Assembly: GCA_963794155.1 (NCBI GenBank)
Contig: CAWCCX010000003.1
Span: 213,778 to 277,777, forward strand
DNA from: Roseiarcus sp963794155
GTDB lineage: Bacteria; Pseudomonadota; Alphaproteobacteria; Rhizobiales; Beijerinckiaceae
Direction: 5' to 3'
DNA: 64,000 nt
This document shows, in pieces, positions 45,263 through 55,017 of the stretch. The notes beneath the pieces are model-generated. The model did not search any database. It had not been told where the DNA came from and saw only the letters and a program-made list of their open reading frames with translations. Every line of letters starts with the position of its first letter. Within the stretch, counting starts at the first letter, position 1. A program made the translations under genes and the position numbers.

Positions 45263-46354
45263 TCAGTTTGCGGCAGCGCTTCCGAGCGCCGCGCTCTTGG
45301 AGGCGATCACCGCCAGGAGTTCGTTCCACGAAGCGACAAACGACTTCGCGCCGTCGTCCTGCAGCTTCGCGGCGAGCGTCTCGATGTCGACGCCGGCCTT
45401 CCCGAAGGCCGCAAGCACAGTCTCGCAGTCGCCCCCGTCGGCGCTCATGAGCGAACCGAGCTCGCCATGATCGGCAAACGCCTTCAGGGTGTTTTCCGGC
45501 ATCGTGTTGACGGTGAGGGGAGCGGCGAGCCCCTTCACATACAGCGTTGCCGGCGCCTTCGGATCCTTGACCCCGGTGCTTGCGAACAACAACCGCTGCG
45601 GTCGGGCGCCCGCGTTGAAGGCGCGCCGCCATCGCGGTGATGCAAGGAGGTCTGAATATGCCTTGTAAGCGCGCTGGCCGATTGCGATCCCTAGTTTGTT
45701 GCTGAGCGCCTCGGGCGCCTTGCCCGCGACCGCGACATCCCATCGACTGATGAACAGCGATGCAACCGAACCGACATTCGGATTCAGGCCTGCGGCAATC
45801 CGGCGTTCGACCCCGTGAAGATATGCGTCCGCCGCGGCAAGATAGTGCTCACGCGAAAACAGCAGCGTCACGTTGACCGGAACGCCCGCGAAGATCGTTT
45901 CCTCGATCGCGGGCAGCCCCTCCTTCGTACCGGGAATCTTGATGAAGAGGTTGGGACGACCCGCGCGCCGATGCAGGTCCTTGGCTTCGGCGATTGTCGT
46001 CTTGGTGTCGTGGGCGAGGACCGGCGATACTTCGAGCGAGACCCAGCCGTCGACATGCGCGGTGCGTTCATGGATCGTCCGGAAAAGGTCGGCCGCCTGC
46101 GTGATATCCTCCAGCGCAATCTCGAAGAACAGGTCCTCGCCCGACTTGCCAGCCTTCAGCCGCTCGCGAATCGCGGCGTCGTAAGAGCCGCTGTTTTTGA
46201 TCGCGTGGTCGAAGATTGTAGGGTTGGACGTGAGACCCGTCACCGTGAGCTCATCGATGTAGCGCTTAAGGACGCCGTTGGTCAGCAGGTCCCGGGTGAT
46301 GTTGTCGAGCCAGAGGCTCTGGCCTGCATCATAGAGCTTATTGGTCGCATTCAT
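45263..46354 (-). CDS. tal: Transaldolase
   Basis: An enzyme of the non-oxidative pentose phosphate pathway that moves a dihydroxyacetone unit between sugar phosphates. 363 residues with TGLTSNPTIFDHAI near the N-terminus, LFIKIPGTKEGLPAIEE carrying the Schiff-base Lys, and NVTLLFSREHY. The length fits the stand-alone mid-length form. It is convergent with the adhesin operon; no transketolase gene is adjacent. Confidence 0.93.
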   Translation of the reverse strand: MNATNKLYDAGQSLWLDNITRDLLTNGVLKRYIDELTVTGLTSNPTIFDHAIKNSGSYDAAIRERLKAGKSGEDLFFEIALEDITQAADLFRTIHERTAHVDGWVSLEVSPVLAHDTKTTIAEAKDLHRRAGRPNLFIKIPGTKEGLPAIEETIFAGVPVNVTLLFSREHYLAAADAYLHGVERRIAAGLNPNVGSVASLFISRWDVAVAGKAPEALSNKLGIAIGQRAYKAYSDLLASPRWRRAFNAGARPQRLLFASTGVKDPKAPATLYVKGLAAPLTVNTMPENTLKAFADHGELGSLMSADGGDCETVLAAFGKAGVDIETLAAKLQDDGAKSFVASWNELLAVIASKSAALGSAAAN

Positions 46355-46959
46355 CGGTTGACCTCCTGATCGCAGCGGCCGGCCCGCATCGTGACTGTGT
46401 CTTCGACCGAGAGGCTCACGCCGTTCTCAGCATGATTGCTCCAACTTAAGATCACGCTGCAAAGAGTTAAACGCCATTGGACGAAGGTGTCGGCGATACC
46501 AAAGAATCGTCGGGTGCGGCAGACCCCCGACTTCATCGACAAAACCTCTCCAGCGGCCGTTCCCCACGGACCGCTCAGATCGACTTCTTCACCCATTCCG
46601 CTTGAGCTCGATGCTGACGTCGGAGACATCGCTGCCCCGTGGCTGGATGCTTACAGCCTGCGCCCGGCCGCGGGACGTGAGCGAGATCGCGGCGGCAAAG
46701 GTGGTGGCGCTGAATTCGCCTTCGCGCCGCACGCCCGAAGCGCCACAACGCCACTACGATTTGTTCGACGGGCGATACGAACGTATCGACGATACCATCG
46801 TACGATGGATTCGCCGCGGCGTTCCTGATCTAAGATCTAACGCTTCTTTGAGGATGCGAGGGCATTCAAATCGCTGCGCTCGTTGACGGTCTCAGCATCA
46901 AGATCACCCGCCGCCCGCCTGGGCTCTGCCTCTTGTTATCCTTCTTGGGAGATTACGCC
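46355..46959. other. 605-base region with no supported gene
   Basis: Open frames exist on the plus strand (46436-46828) and in another frame (46602-46886), but neither has a ribosome site or recognisable sequence. It may hold a degraded gene. The tal promoter should lie at 46355-46450 on the minus strand. Confidence 0.4.
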
Positions 46960-47304
46960 ATGCCCGATAGCCGTACCGCCAATCCACAACCCTTTGGCGA
47001 ACCGACCGATAGCCGGAGGCCCTTATCAACTCTCTGTCGGGAAATCGGTTTGGCTGCTGTGGCCATTGAGCTCAATTTGGAGCTTAGCACTCTTCAGCCT
47101 GACGTGGCCGAGGCGATCGAGCGGGGCGCCGCTGCGCTTTTCGACGCGGGGTACGGGCCAAGTCTGATCCATCGACGAAGGGTTTGGGCTCGCGAGAAGG
47201 CGCGGCGCCGGGCAAGCAAGGCGAGACAATCGCGGCGGTTTTCGACGGGGAAAGGCGAGATTGAGCTGCGCCATGAAACCGGCGGCCTTCTAAGCCCGCT
47301 TTAG
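46960..47304 (+). CDS. Hypothetical protein
   Basis: 114 residues from ATG 46960, preceded by gggag. The middle (LAAVAIELNLELSTLQPDVA) and RRRVWAREKARRRASKARQS suggest a small helical, basic protein. No family is recognised. Its end overlaps the 3' end of a minus-strand remnant. Confidence 0.4.
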   Translation: MPDSRTANPQPFGEPTDSRRPLSTLCREIGLAAVAIELNLELSTLQPDVAEAIERGAAALFDAGYGPSLIHRRRVWAREKARRRASKARQSRRFSTGKGEIELRHETGGLLSPL

Positions 47305-47473
47305 GGTGAGCGGGTCGATCTTCTTCTTGACCTTGGCGCGTTCGTCGTCGAGGCGATCGCGGGCCTCGGCGCGCTAACATCGCGTTTAGCTTCTTCAAGC
47401 ACTTGGCTTTAAAAGAAAGCTGTTTTTGGGATAACTTGGCGGAGGGGGCGTCCGCCACACTCATGTCTTTCAT
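47290..47473 (-). pseudogene. Small helical protein gene with probable frameshift
   Basis: From ATG 47473 the frame reads MKDMSVADAPSAKLSQKQLS and KAKCLKKLNAMLAR. Then, after one extra base near 47380, it continues in another frame as ARDRLDDERAKVKKKIDPLT ending LKRA and TAG at 47290. Together these make a coherent charged helical protein of about 60 residues. It lies just left of the integrase, so it may be a host gene next to the insertion site. Confidence 0.4.
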
Positions 47474-47570
47474 TGCTCGTCGCTGCCTCAAATTCTGCTG
47501 AGAACATAGCATTTTCCGACCTACTCGTCTTTCTGTGTTCGCCGCTGTGCGCTACAATCCGTGCTATCGG

Positions 47571-47591
47571 GTGGGGAAGCTGGTGGGGAAG
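47571..47591. repeat. Paired gtggggaag repeats at the integrase end
   Basis: gtggggaag occurs twice, at 47571-47579 and 47583-47591, three bases apart, directly before the integrase start. An inverted copy lies at 57917-57925. Short repeats beside an integrase gene are typical arm-type binding sites; this role is inferred. Confidence 0.45.
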
Positions 47592-47594
47592 ACA

Positions 47595-48824
47595 ATGGCG
47601 AAGGAAGTTCGAAAGCTAAGCGCGCGTGGCGCTGCGACGGTAACAAAGCCTGGGCGCCATTCCGACGGTGGCGGTCTGTACCTCAATGTGACAGAGACGG
47701 GAGCCCGGTCATGGGTCTTCATGTGGAAAGTCGCCGGGCGACGGCGGGAAATGGGGCTCGGTTCCGCGCGCGACGTGCCGTTGGCGCGAGCGCGCGAGCT
47801 GGCCGCGGAGTGTCGGACGATCATTGCGGCGGGACGCGATCCGCTGCAAGTCCGGGCCGAGTCACAAGCTGCTGGGCGGAAGGTCCCGACTTTCGGTGAG
47901 TGTGCCGATGAATTTATCGCTGCGAAACAATCGGAATGGCGAAACGAGAAGCATCGCGCGCAATGGTCTATGACCCTGACAACATACGCCGCGCCACTTC
48001 GAAAGCTCCCCGTCGACGCGATCGATACCGCAGCGGTTCTCTCTGTCCTCAAACCGATTTGGCAGGCAAAGCCGGAAACTGCCTCACGGTTCCGAGGCCG
48101 CATTGAACAGGTGCTGGATGCGGCCAAGGCCCAAGGCCACCGTATGGGCGAAAATCCCGCCCGGTGGCGCGGTCATCTCGACAAGCTCTTGGCGAAGCGT
48201 CAGAAGCTCACGCGAGGCCATCACGCGGCAATGCCGTATAGCAAGGTCCCGGCCTTTCTGTGCGAACTTAGAGGACGGCAGACCGGATCTGTTTCGGCTT
48301 TGGCGCTCGAGTTTGCGATCTTGACCGCGGCGCGTTCCGGGGAAGTGCTCGGGGCGCGCTGGGACGAAGTCGACAAACATGCAAACATATGGACAGTTCC
48401 GCCCGTGCGCATGAAAGCTGCGCGCGAGCATCGCGTCCCGCTATCGACACGGGCGCTTGCGGTACTCGGCGAAGCTGAAGAGGCGCGCACGGGCGACTTT
48501 GTGTTTCCCGGTTCTCGCGGCGGCCGGCCGCTTTCGGTCATGGCGATGGAGATGGTGCTTCGGCGCATGAACGTCGACAACGTGACGGTTCACGGGTTCC
48601 GCTCCGCCTTTCGCGATTGGGCGGGCAACGAGACGCATGTTCCGCGCGAGATCGCCGAAGCCGCGCTCGCACACATCATCGGCGACGCGGCCGAACGTGC
48701 CTACAGGCGGGGCGACGCGCTGGAGAGGCGACGAGCGCTAATGGAAGCTTGGGCGAACTATTGCGAACCCAACCAGGTGGAGAACGTCTTACCGCTGCGG
48801 CGGCAAGGGGACGCGTCAGCGTAG
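47595..48824 (+). CDS. P4-type tyrosine integrase
   Basis: 409 residues from ATG 47595 (MAKEVRKLSARGAATVTKPG). The N-terminal DUF4102-type arm-binding domain (HSDGGGLYLNVTETGARSWV) leads into the core-binding and catalytic domains: LTAARSGEVLGARWDE (Arg), VHGFRSAFRDWAG (His-x-x-Arg) and ERAYRRGDALERRRAL with the Tyr nucleophile. It marks the left end of the island. An in-frame extension to 47535 overlaps the repeated sites and is not preferred. Confidence 0.92.
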   Translation: MAKEVRKLSARGAATVTKPGRHSDGGGLYLNVTETGARSWVFMWKVAGRRREMGLGSARDVPLARARELAAECRTIIAAGRDPLQVRAESQAAGRKVPTFGECADEFIAAKQSEWRNEKHRAQWSMTLTTYAAPLRKLPVDAIDTAAVLSVLKPIWQAKPETASRFRGRIEQVLDAAKAQGHRMGENPARWRGHLDKLLAKRQKLTRGHHAAMPYSKVPAFLCELRGRQTGSVSALALEFAILTAARSGEVLGARWDEVDKHANIWTVPPVRMKAAREHRVPLSTRALAVLGEAEEARTGDFVFPGSRGGRPLSVMAMEMVLRRMNVDNVTVHGFRSAFRDWAGNETHVPREIAEAALAHIIGDAAERAYRRGDALERRRALMEAWANYCEPNQVENVLPLRRQGDASA

Positions 48825-48944
48825 TCAAGCGGAGCTTGCCCGGCCAAAGAGGGTTGCCATAGACTCCGCCATTCTCGGCGCAATGAGACTCAGGTGGAAG
48901 CCTCCGCACACTTTCGCGGACGACAGAACGGTTCGGCCTCGCCG

Positions 48945-49478
48945 ATGCTTCCGTTCCTGAATTTCGATTTGTTCGCGCTGCTACAGGCGATCGTTTCGCG
49001 GGACTTTCCAGACCTTGAAACTTCGGTTTCCGTGTCGTTTTTCAAGGCTGTGCTTTCAAAAACCGAAGCACTCGCAAATGTTGCCGTTGGAGACCGGACT
49101 GCGAAGATTCGCGTTCATGAAATTCTCAATCGCGGCGACACGCCCCGCGAGATCATCGAGTTCATCCTGGTCCATGAACTGCTCCACATCATTATCCCGC
49201 CGCGGGAGATCGACGGTTGCTCGGTTCATCATCCTCCGGAATTCTGGGATGCCGAAATGCGGTTGTGCCCAGCAAGAATTCAGATTTGGGATTGGCTCCA
49301 TCGCGCGCTTTTCCCATCGTTGAAAAGCGACGAGAAAAGGGAGCGGACACTGGTGCTCCGAGGATGGCATAAGAGGGCACGCCATCCATTTCCAACGCTA
49401 GAAGAGGTGCGGGCAAATGCTGATGTAGTTCTTCGAAGTCAGCGCGGACATGGATCGAGACGCGTTGTGGCGCGCTAA
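48945..49478 (+). CDS. Putative zinc metallopeptidase with HELLH motif
   Basis: 177 residues from ATG 48945; an upstream GTG (48894) would add 17 residues of poor quality. A zincin motif VHELLHIII is followed 15-20 residues later by VHHPPEFW, which could supply the third ligand. This layout is like SprT/YgjP-type small metalloproteins. No signal peptide, so it is probably cytoplasmic. In the island it could process a regulator or act in defence or anti-defence; not established. Confidence 0.6.
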   Translation: MLPFLNFDLFALLQAIVSRDFPDLETSVSVSFFKAVLSKTEALANVAVGDRTAKIRVHEILNRGDTPREIIEFILVHELLHIIIPPREIDGCSVHHPPEFWDAEMRLCPARIQIWDWLHRALFPSLKSDEKRERTLVLRGWHKRARHPFPTLEEVRANADVVLRSQRGHGSRRVVAR

Positions 49479-49857
49479 TGGAAAAGTAGCTTGAAACTTC
49501 AGGACCGCATCAGCGGATATTCGTCCGCGCCTTTTGGGAGCCCTTCGATGCGCTGGGTGAAATTTAAAGGCTCCGCCGTCGTTCGCGCACCCCGAACTAT
49601 CGACGCTGCTACGCTAAAGCGTATTGCCCGTCTCGCGAAAATCGACGCGAGGAAACCCAACGTATGCAAGCGCTTCTTTGTCAAATTACGCTCCGCCGCA
49701 AATGTTGCATGGAGCGAGCCCGCGGGACCCTCAAAGGCGATCTACCGTGCACCGGTCCTCGAAGAACTCGCGCGATGGAGCGAGGCTGTCGATTTCCGCT
49801 GAGATTTGACCCGGGATTTCCATTGAGAACTGACCCGGCTTGATGATGGTTTCGGGG

Positions 49858-50652
49858 TCAGGCGTTCGTCAAGTTCCGAGATTTCTCCTTTGCGGGTTTG
49901 GCGGCTTTTGCCGAGCTGTTCTTGAAGCGGAAGCTGTCGTTTCCGGTTTCGAGGATATGACAGCGGTGGGTGAGACGATCGAGTAGAGCGGTCGTCATCT
50001 TCGGGTCTCCGAACACGGTTGCCCACTCGCCGAAGCTGAGATTGGTTGTGATGATGACGCTGGTTCGCTCGTAGAGCTTGCTCAGCAGATGGAAGAGCAA
50101 CGCGCCGCCTGAGGCGCTGAACGGCAGGTAACCAAGCTCGTCGAGGATGACGAGATCAGAGTGGGTGAGCCGCGCCGCGAGCTGGCCGGGTTTGCCCTGA
50201 AGCTTCTCTTGTTCGAGAGCGTTGACGAGTTCGACGGTGGGGAAGAAGCGGACGCGCTTGTGGTGATGCTCGATGGCCTGGACGCCGATCGCCGTGGCGA
50301 GATGCGTTTTCCCCGTGCCGGGGCCGCCGACCAGGACGACATTGTGGGCGTCTTCCAGGAACTCGCATCGGTGGAGTTGACGTGCGAGCGCCTCGTTGAC
50401 CTCACTGCTGGCGAAGTCGAAGCCGGCGAAATCGCGATAGTTCGGAAAGCGGGCGGCCTTGAGCTGATAGGCCGTCGATCTCACCTCCCTGTCGGCCGTC
50501 TCCGCCTTCAGGAGCTGCGATAGGATGGGCAGCGCCGCCTCAAAGGCCGGAGAGCCTTGTTCGGTCAACTCGCCGACCGCCTGAGCCATGCCGTGCATTT
50601 TGAGACTGCGCAGCATGATGATGATCGCGCCGGCGGCGGGATTATGACGCAT
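49858..50652 (-). CDS. istB: IS21-family helper ATPase IstB
   Basis: 264 residues, AAA+ ATPase that assembles on target DNA and activates the transposase. Walker A is GGPGTGKTHLATAIG, Walker B is LVILDELGYLPF, and the arginine-finger region (RTSVIITTNLSFGEWATVFG) is intact. Its start overlaps the end of istA by about 11 bases, so translation is coupled. Confidence 0.94.
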   Translation of the reverse strand: MRHNPAAGAIIIMLRSLKMHGMAQAVGELTEQGSPAFEAALPILSQLLKAETADREVRSTAYQLKAARFPNYRDFAGFDFASSEVNEALARQLHRCEFLEDAHNVVLVGGPGTGKTHLATAIGVQAIEHHHKRVRFFPTVELVNALEQEKLQGKPGQLAARLTHSDLVILDELGYLPFSASGGALLFHLLSKLYERTSVIITTNLSFGEWATVFGDPKMTTALLDRLTHRCHILETGNDSFRFKNSSAKAAKPAKEKSRNLTNA

Positions 50653-52174
50653 GGCGCGCCTCCCGGACTTTGCGCAGGGCGTCGTAGCGCTCGACGTTGG
50701 ACTGCGGCTCGGTGGTCAGCGTCAGAGCCTGGGGCGCCTTTATCGTAGGCGTGTCCGTTGGCTTCCCGTCGACCAAGCGGTGCAGCAAGTTCAGGATATG
50801 GGTCTTCGTCGGGGCGCCGGCCTCCAGCGCCAGTTCGACGGCGGCGAGCACAGCTTGTTCGTCATGCTGGAGAACCAGGGCCAAAATCTCGACCATCTCG
50901 CGGTCGCCGCCTGGCGTCTTAAGCATGCGCTCCTGTAGAGCCCGGAAGGCCGGCGGCAGTTCGGCGAACGGCGCGCCATTGCGCAGGGCTCCGGGCTTGC
51001 GTTGAACGACCGCCAGATAGTGCCGCCAGTCGTAAACCGTTGTGGTGCTCTTCCGTTCGTGAGAGCGGGCAAAGACACGACGATGCTCGCACACGATCTG
51101 CCCCTCGCCGACGACGACGATGCGCTCCGGATACACCCGCACGCTGACCGGACGATTGGCGAAGGAGGCGGGCACGCTGTAGCGATTACGGTCCAAATGG
51201 ATTAGGCACGTCGGCGACACGCGCTTGGCGTATTCGACGAAGCCGTCGAACGTCCTGGAAAGCGGCATCAAGCGCCCGGCTTCCTCTATCCAGATGTCGG
51301 CGATCGCGCCTGGTTGCGAGCCATGCAGCGTCTGGGCCCACAACTCCCGGCATCGCGCCTCCAGCCAATCATTCAGCGCCGCCAGGGAGGGGAAGTTCGG
51401 CGCTGGTTGCCAGAACCGATGGCGGGCGTCCTGGACGTTCTTCTCGATCTGCCCCTTCTCCCACCCGGAAGCCGGATTGCAGAACTCGGCCTCGAATAGG
51501 AAGTGGCTGACCATGGCTGAGAAGCGCGCGTTGACTTGGCGCTCCTTTCCCCGGCCGACCTTGTCAACGGCCGTTCGCATGTTGTCGTAGATGCCCCGCC
51601 GCGGCACGCCCCCCAGCACGCGGAAGGCGTGGTTATGGGCGTCGAACAGCATCTCGTGGGTCTGCTGAGGATAGGCGCGGAGTATGAAGGCGCGGCTGTA
51701 GGAGAGCTTGAAGTGGGCGACCTGCAACTTGGTCCGCTCGCCGCCGATGACCGCCCAGTCTTCCGACCAGTCGAACTGGAACGCTTCGCCAGGCAAAAAC
51801 GCCAGCGGCACGAACACGCCGCGGCCGCACGTCTTCTGTTCCTGTTGCCGAGCGGCCTTCCAGTCGCGAGCGAAGGCCGCCACCCGATTGTAGGAGCCGT
51901 CATAGCCGAGGGCGGCCAGATCAGCGTGCAGTTGCTTGGTCGTCCGCTTCTGCTTGCGGGACTTCCCGGACTCCTGCCGCAGCATCTGCGACAGCTTGTC
52001 GGCGTAAGGGTCCAGCTTGCTCGGGCGGTCAGGGATGTTGAACTTCGGTTCAACGGTGTCCGAGCGCAGGTATTTGCGGACTGTGTTCCTCGACAGACCT
52101 GTGCGTCGGGATATCTCTCGGATCGAGAAATGATCTCGATAGTGCCAGCGTCGGATGACGCTCAATAACTCCAT
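50642..52174 (-). CDS. istA: IS21-family transposase IstA
   Basis: 510 residues from ATG 52174 (MELLSVIRRWHYRDHFSIRE); a GTG a few codons upstream is also possible. The N-terminal helix-turn-helix (SIREISRRTGLSRNTVRKYL) binds the terminal repeats. The DDE core follows, with FQFDWSEDWAVI (first Asp) and the downstream ASGWEKGQIEKNVQ region (Glu). A C-terminal beta-barrel-like part contains RNRYSVPASFANRPV. It is complete and likely active together with IstB. Confidence 0.93.
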   Translation of the reverse strand: MELLSVIRRWHYRDHFSIREISRRTGLSRNTVRKYLRSDTVEPKFNIPDRPSKLDPYADKLSQMLRQESGKSRKQKRTTKQLHADLAALGYDGSYNRVAAFARDWKAARQQEQKTCGRGVFVPLAFLPGEAFQFDWSEDWAVIGGERTKLQVAHFKLSYSRAFILRAYPQQTHEMLFDAHNHAFRVLGGVPRRGIYDNMRTAVDKVGRGKERQVNARFSAMVSHFLFEAEFCNPASGWEKGQIEKNVQDARHRFWQPAPNFPSLAALNDWLEARCRELWAQTLHGSQPGAIADIWIEEAGRLMPLSRTFDGFVEYAKRVSPTCLIHLDRNRYSVPASFANRPVSVRVYPERIVVVGEGQIVCEHRRVFARSHERKSTTTVYDWRHYLAVVQRKPGALRNGAPFAELPPAFRALQERMLKTPGGDREMVEILALVLQHDEQAVLAAVELALEAGAPTKTHILNLLHRLVDGKPTDTPTIKAPQALTLTTEPQSNVERYDALRKVREARHAS

Positions 52175-52854
52175 GTCGATCACTCCGATGCCCCCCCAAG
52201 TGGCCAAGGGGGGAAGGTTCGAACATGGGTCAGTTCTCGGTGGAAAAACCCGTAGCGCCCGGGTCAGCTCTCAGTGGAAATCAACAGCGAGGCCATCTCC
52301 ACACTCAAAGAACTGGTCAACCCTGATGAGAATAACTCGCCCGCAGTACATGCGTTAGGGCAAATTCGCGCGTGTCTTTCGCACGAAAGGACGGGCGCGC
52401 TGGACCTGTTTGAGGATTCTTGGAAATCATCGCTTGATGATTTGGAGGGGGCGGTCTCCAAAGCGACAAGACTTGTGCAGCAAAAATACCGGAAAAGTGG
52501 TCATCCTCCCGGCGGCCTGGGTGCCGGCGGCTTGAGTAACGTTGGCGCAAATATATTCGTAACATCGCTGATCTATGCGGCGGAGACCAGCGGAGGGCAT
52601 CTCAAGAAGTCGCGTAGAGACAACAAACTTCGCGGCACGCTGATCGAAGTAATTGATTTGCTTCGTCCCCACCTCCCGACCTCTCTGCTTCCGCCGGCAA
52701 CAAGCGTAAGGTTCTATGACTTGATTGCAGCCGACGTTGCCCGCGAACTTAAACGCCATCAGAACTGAGCCAAAATTCGGCTTAGTTATTGTGACAGACG
52801 TAGAGCATCGCTTGCGGATAACTACGGATCGCCTCAACCAACAAAAGGCGACCC

Positions 52855-53049
52855 ATGCGACCTCCGGTTCCCTCGCCCACTGATCCTCGCGCCTATCGCG
52901 TCAACGACTTCTGCCGTTTGTACGGGATTGGCAGGAGCGGCGTGTACAAACTACTCAAAGACGGAAAATTGCCGTCGGTCGTTATCGCCGGCAGACGAAT
53001 TATTCCTCGCGATGCCGCCGAAGCGCTGCTGCGGGGAGACGAGAAATGA
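52855..53049 (+). CDS. AlpA-like excisionase/regulator
   Basis: 64 residues with a MerR/AlpA-type winged helix: YRVNDFCRLYGIGRSGVYKL followed by LKDGKLPSVVIAGRRIIPRD. Such proteins act as excision factors or activators for integrases in phages and satellites. Its stop overlaps the next start (ATGA at 53046-53049), beginning a chain of overlapping genes. Confidence 0.82.
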   Translation: MRPPVPSPTDPRAYRVNDFCRLYGIGRSGVYKLLKDGKLPSVVIAGRRIIPRDAAEALLRGDEK

Positions 53050-53456
53050 GAGCTTCGAGCACGCGAGGCCCGGCGCCGCCTGCCAGTGGAATCCGGGCCA
53101 GTAGATCGTCGTTCGCTGGACGGAGCGAGACCACAAAGCGGGGCGCACCGCGAGACCTGGCTGGGATCTACGTCGGGAAGCGCTACCGCCCGCCCCTACT
53201 CGTCGCGGCAGTTGCGTTGCTCGCCGAATTCCGCGGGTTCTGTCATGACCGTTGCGCCGGATATACCCTCTATCCCGCCAGTTCATCGTCAAGAACGCGG
53301 GACAAGTGGCCTACTGGGCGGACCTCCCGCGCGAGGGCGGCTACCGTCGAAGACGATGCCCTCTTGGTCTGCGCGATCCAACAGGCCGCGGCCTACGCTC
53401 GCGCATTCGTTGGCGCGGTGAAAGACATGCTAACCACGAACGAAGTGGGGTCGTGA
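53046..53456 (+). CDS. Hypothetical island protein
   Basis: 136 residues; the first 35 are basic and Ser/Arg/Pro-rich. The centre (PPLLVAAVALLAEFRG) is hydrophobic, and the end (ALLVCAIQQAAAYARAFVGA) is helical. No family is recognised. It overlaps the upstream regulator (ATGA) and the downstream DUF3987 gene (TGATG), which supports coding. Confidence 0.5.
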   Translation: MRASSTRGPAPPASGIRASRSSFAGRSETTKRGAPRDLAGIYVGKRYRPPLLVAAVALLAEFRGFCHDRCAGYTLYPASSSSRTRDKWPTGRTSRARAATVEDDALLVCAIQQAAAYARAFVGAVKDMLTTNEVGS

Positions 53457-55017
53457 TGAGCGTCTCCTCGACACCACTTGCGCGAGCGGCGACCGAATGG
53501 CGCCGCGAGCGCGAGGCAAGCGAAGCGGCACAGCGGTCTCGACCATCGCATTCGCCGGTCATCGCGCCGGCCCCTCTCCCTTCATCGGGAAAGACAAATC
53601 CGACACCGCTTGTGGCTCCGATCGAGCAGTCTGCGCCATATCCAATAGACGCTCTCGGTGATGTGCTGCGGCCTGCCGCGCGCGCCATCGCGAGCAAGGT
53701 GCAATGTGGTGATGCAATGGCGGCGCAGAGCGTTCTTGCTGTAGCAAGCCTCGCCTCGCAGGCGCTTGCCGACGTGCGTTTGCCTTTTGGCCAGACTCGC
53801 CCACTGAGCCTCTATTGTCTGACCGTCGCAGCGTCCGGCGACCGCAAGACGAGCGCTGATCTCGAGGCGATGGCGCCCGTTAGAATGCGGGAACGGCAGT
53901 TGAGCGACGCCTTCGAACCGCTCGCAACAAGTCGCGCCGTCGCGCTTGCGGCGTGGCGGGCTCAGAAGCAACAGATCGAACGACAGAAAGCGGAACTGGG
54001 AAAGCGCCGGGCCGATCTGGGCGCGCTCGGGTCAGAACCGGAAGCGCCGATCAAGCCTATCCTCACGCTCGGTGAGAGCACGGCGGAGGGGCTGGCCAGG
54101 CACATGCCGACGTTGCCGGGTGCGCTCGGAATCTTCAATGCCGAAGGGGGGCAGTTTCTATCCGGTCACGGCTTCTCGGCGGAGAGCAAACTGCGAACCG
54201 CCGCAAGTTTCGCGCAGTTGTGGGACGGCCAAGGATTGCGCCGCCTACGCGCCGGCGACGGCTTGATCGATCTGCATGGTCGGCGGCTTGCATGTCATCT
54301 CATGGTACAGCCGGAAGCAGCGGCGGGCGTGCTAAACGACCCGGTCTTGCGCGACCAAGGTTTCCTCAGTCGCTTCTTGATCGCAGCACCACGAAGCCTG
54401 GCGGGCGGGCGATTTTGGCAAGAGCCGCGCGCTGGCGCTGAGCCCGCTCTGAAGCAGTACGTCGCCCGCATATTGTCGATCTTTGAAACGCAACACTCGC
54501 CTCCAATTCGGCCGGAAATGAATTGACGCCCCGTACATTGGAGTTGTCGCCGGAGGCGCGCGCGCTTTGGATCGCGCTTCACGATGCAGTCGAACAGTCG
54601 ATGGGCTCGGACGACGTGCTTGCCGGGTTGCGCGATGTAGCCGGCAAAGCCGCCGAACAGGCCGCGCGCATTGCTGGCGTGCTGCAGATTGTTGACGACG
54701 CCAACGCCAACGTAATCGAGACCGACGCGATGGCGCGCGCTTGTGAACTGGCGGACTGGTATCTGCGCGAGGCGGCACGACGGGCTTACGAAATGGCGAT
54801 CCCGCCTGCAGTCCGCGACGCACAAACGCTACTCGCTTGGCTTCATGCACGTGGGTTGGAAACGGTCACGGCCGCGTTCGTTCAAAAGCACGGTCCGGGC
54901 CCCTTGCGTGCCAAGGCGCGACTAGACCCTACCATCGAGACGCTTGAGGCGCACGGGTGGCTTGTTCCGGATGACTCGTCGCGTCGCGCCTGGCGAGTTG
55001 CGAGGCCGTTGTCATGA
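53456..55017 (+). pseudogene. DUF3987-type replication protein, frameshifted
   Basis: A YfjI/DUF3987 protein, which in phages and satellites is linked to primase/helicase functions. The first part (ATG 53456 to 54526) runs through LYCLTVAASGDRKTSADLEA (nucleotide-binding-like loop) to LSRFLIAAPRSLAGGRFW and ends in ...PPIRPEMN. The second part continues in another frame as NELTPRTLELSPEARALW and AGKAAEQAARIAGVLQIVDD to 55017. One missing base near 54500 accounts for it. It may be a true mutation, programmed shift or sequencing error. Confidence 0.78.

Larger units (their letters stand above)
49787..52286 (-). mobile_element. IS21-family insertion sequence, complete
   Basis: Exactly 2500 bases between ends TGTCGATTTCC (49787) and GGAAATCAACA (52286), imperfect inverted repeats starting with TG and ending with CA. 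A second internal terminal repeat is present at each side (tgacccgg at about 49830, gggtcag at about 52227). The flanks are a perfect 7-bp duplication, gcgaggc at 49780-49786 and 52287-52293. Two genes, istA and istB, fill the element on the minus strand. Confidence 0.95.
49491..52768 (+). pseudogene. Island gene of unknown function split by IS21
   Basis: The 5' part (TTG 49491 to 49786) ends VLEELARWSEA at the IS21 target. Removing the IS and one copy of the 7-bp duplication joins it exactly in frame to 52294, continuing ISTLKELVNPDENNSPAVHA to RELKRHQN and TGA 52768. The rebuilt protein has 256 residues and no recognised family. The first half contains basic strands, the second is helical. 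The start is inferred from a ggaaaag site 12 bases after the peptidase stop. Confidence 0.8.

Noticed and set aside
46436..46886. Two plus-strand frames upstream of the hypothetical gene at 46960.
   Set aside because: No ribosome site, no recognisable sequence, and they overlap each other in different frames.
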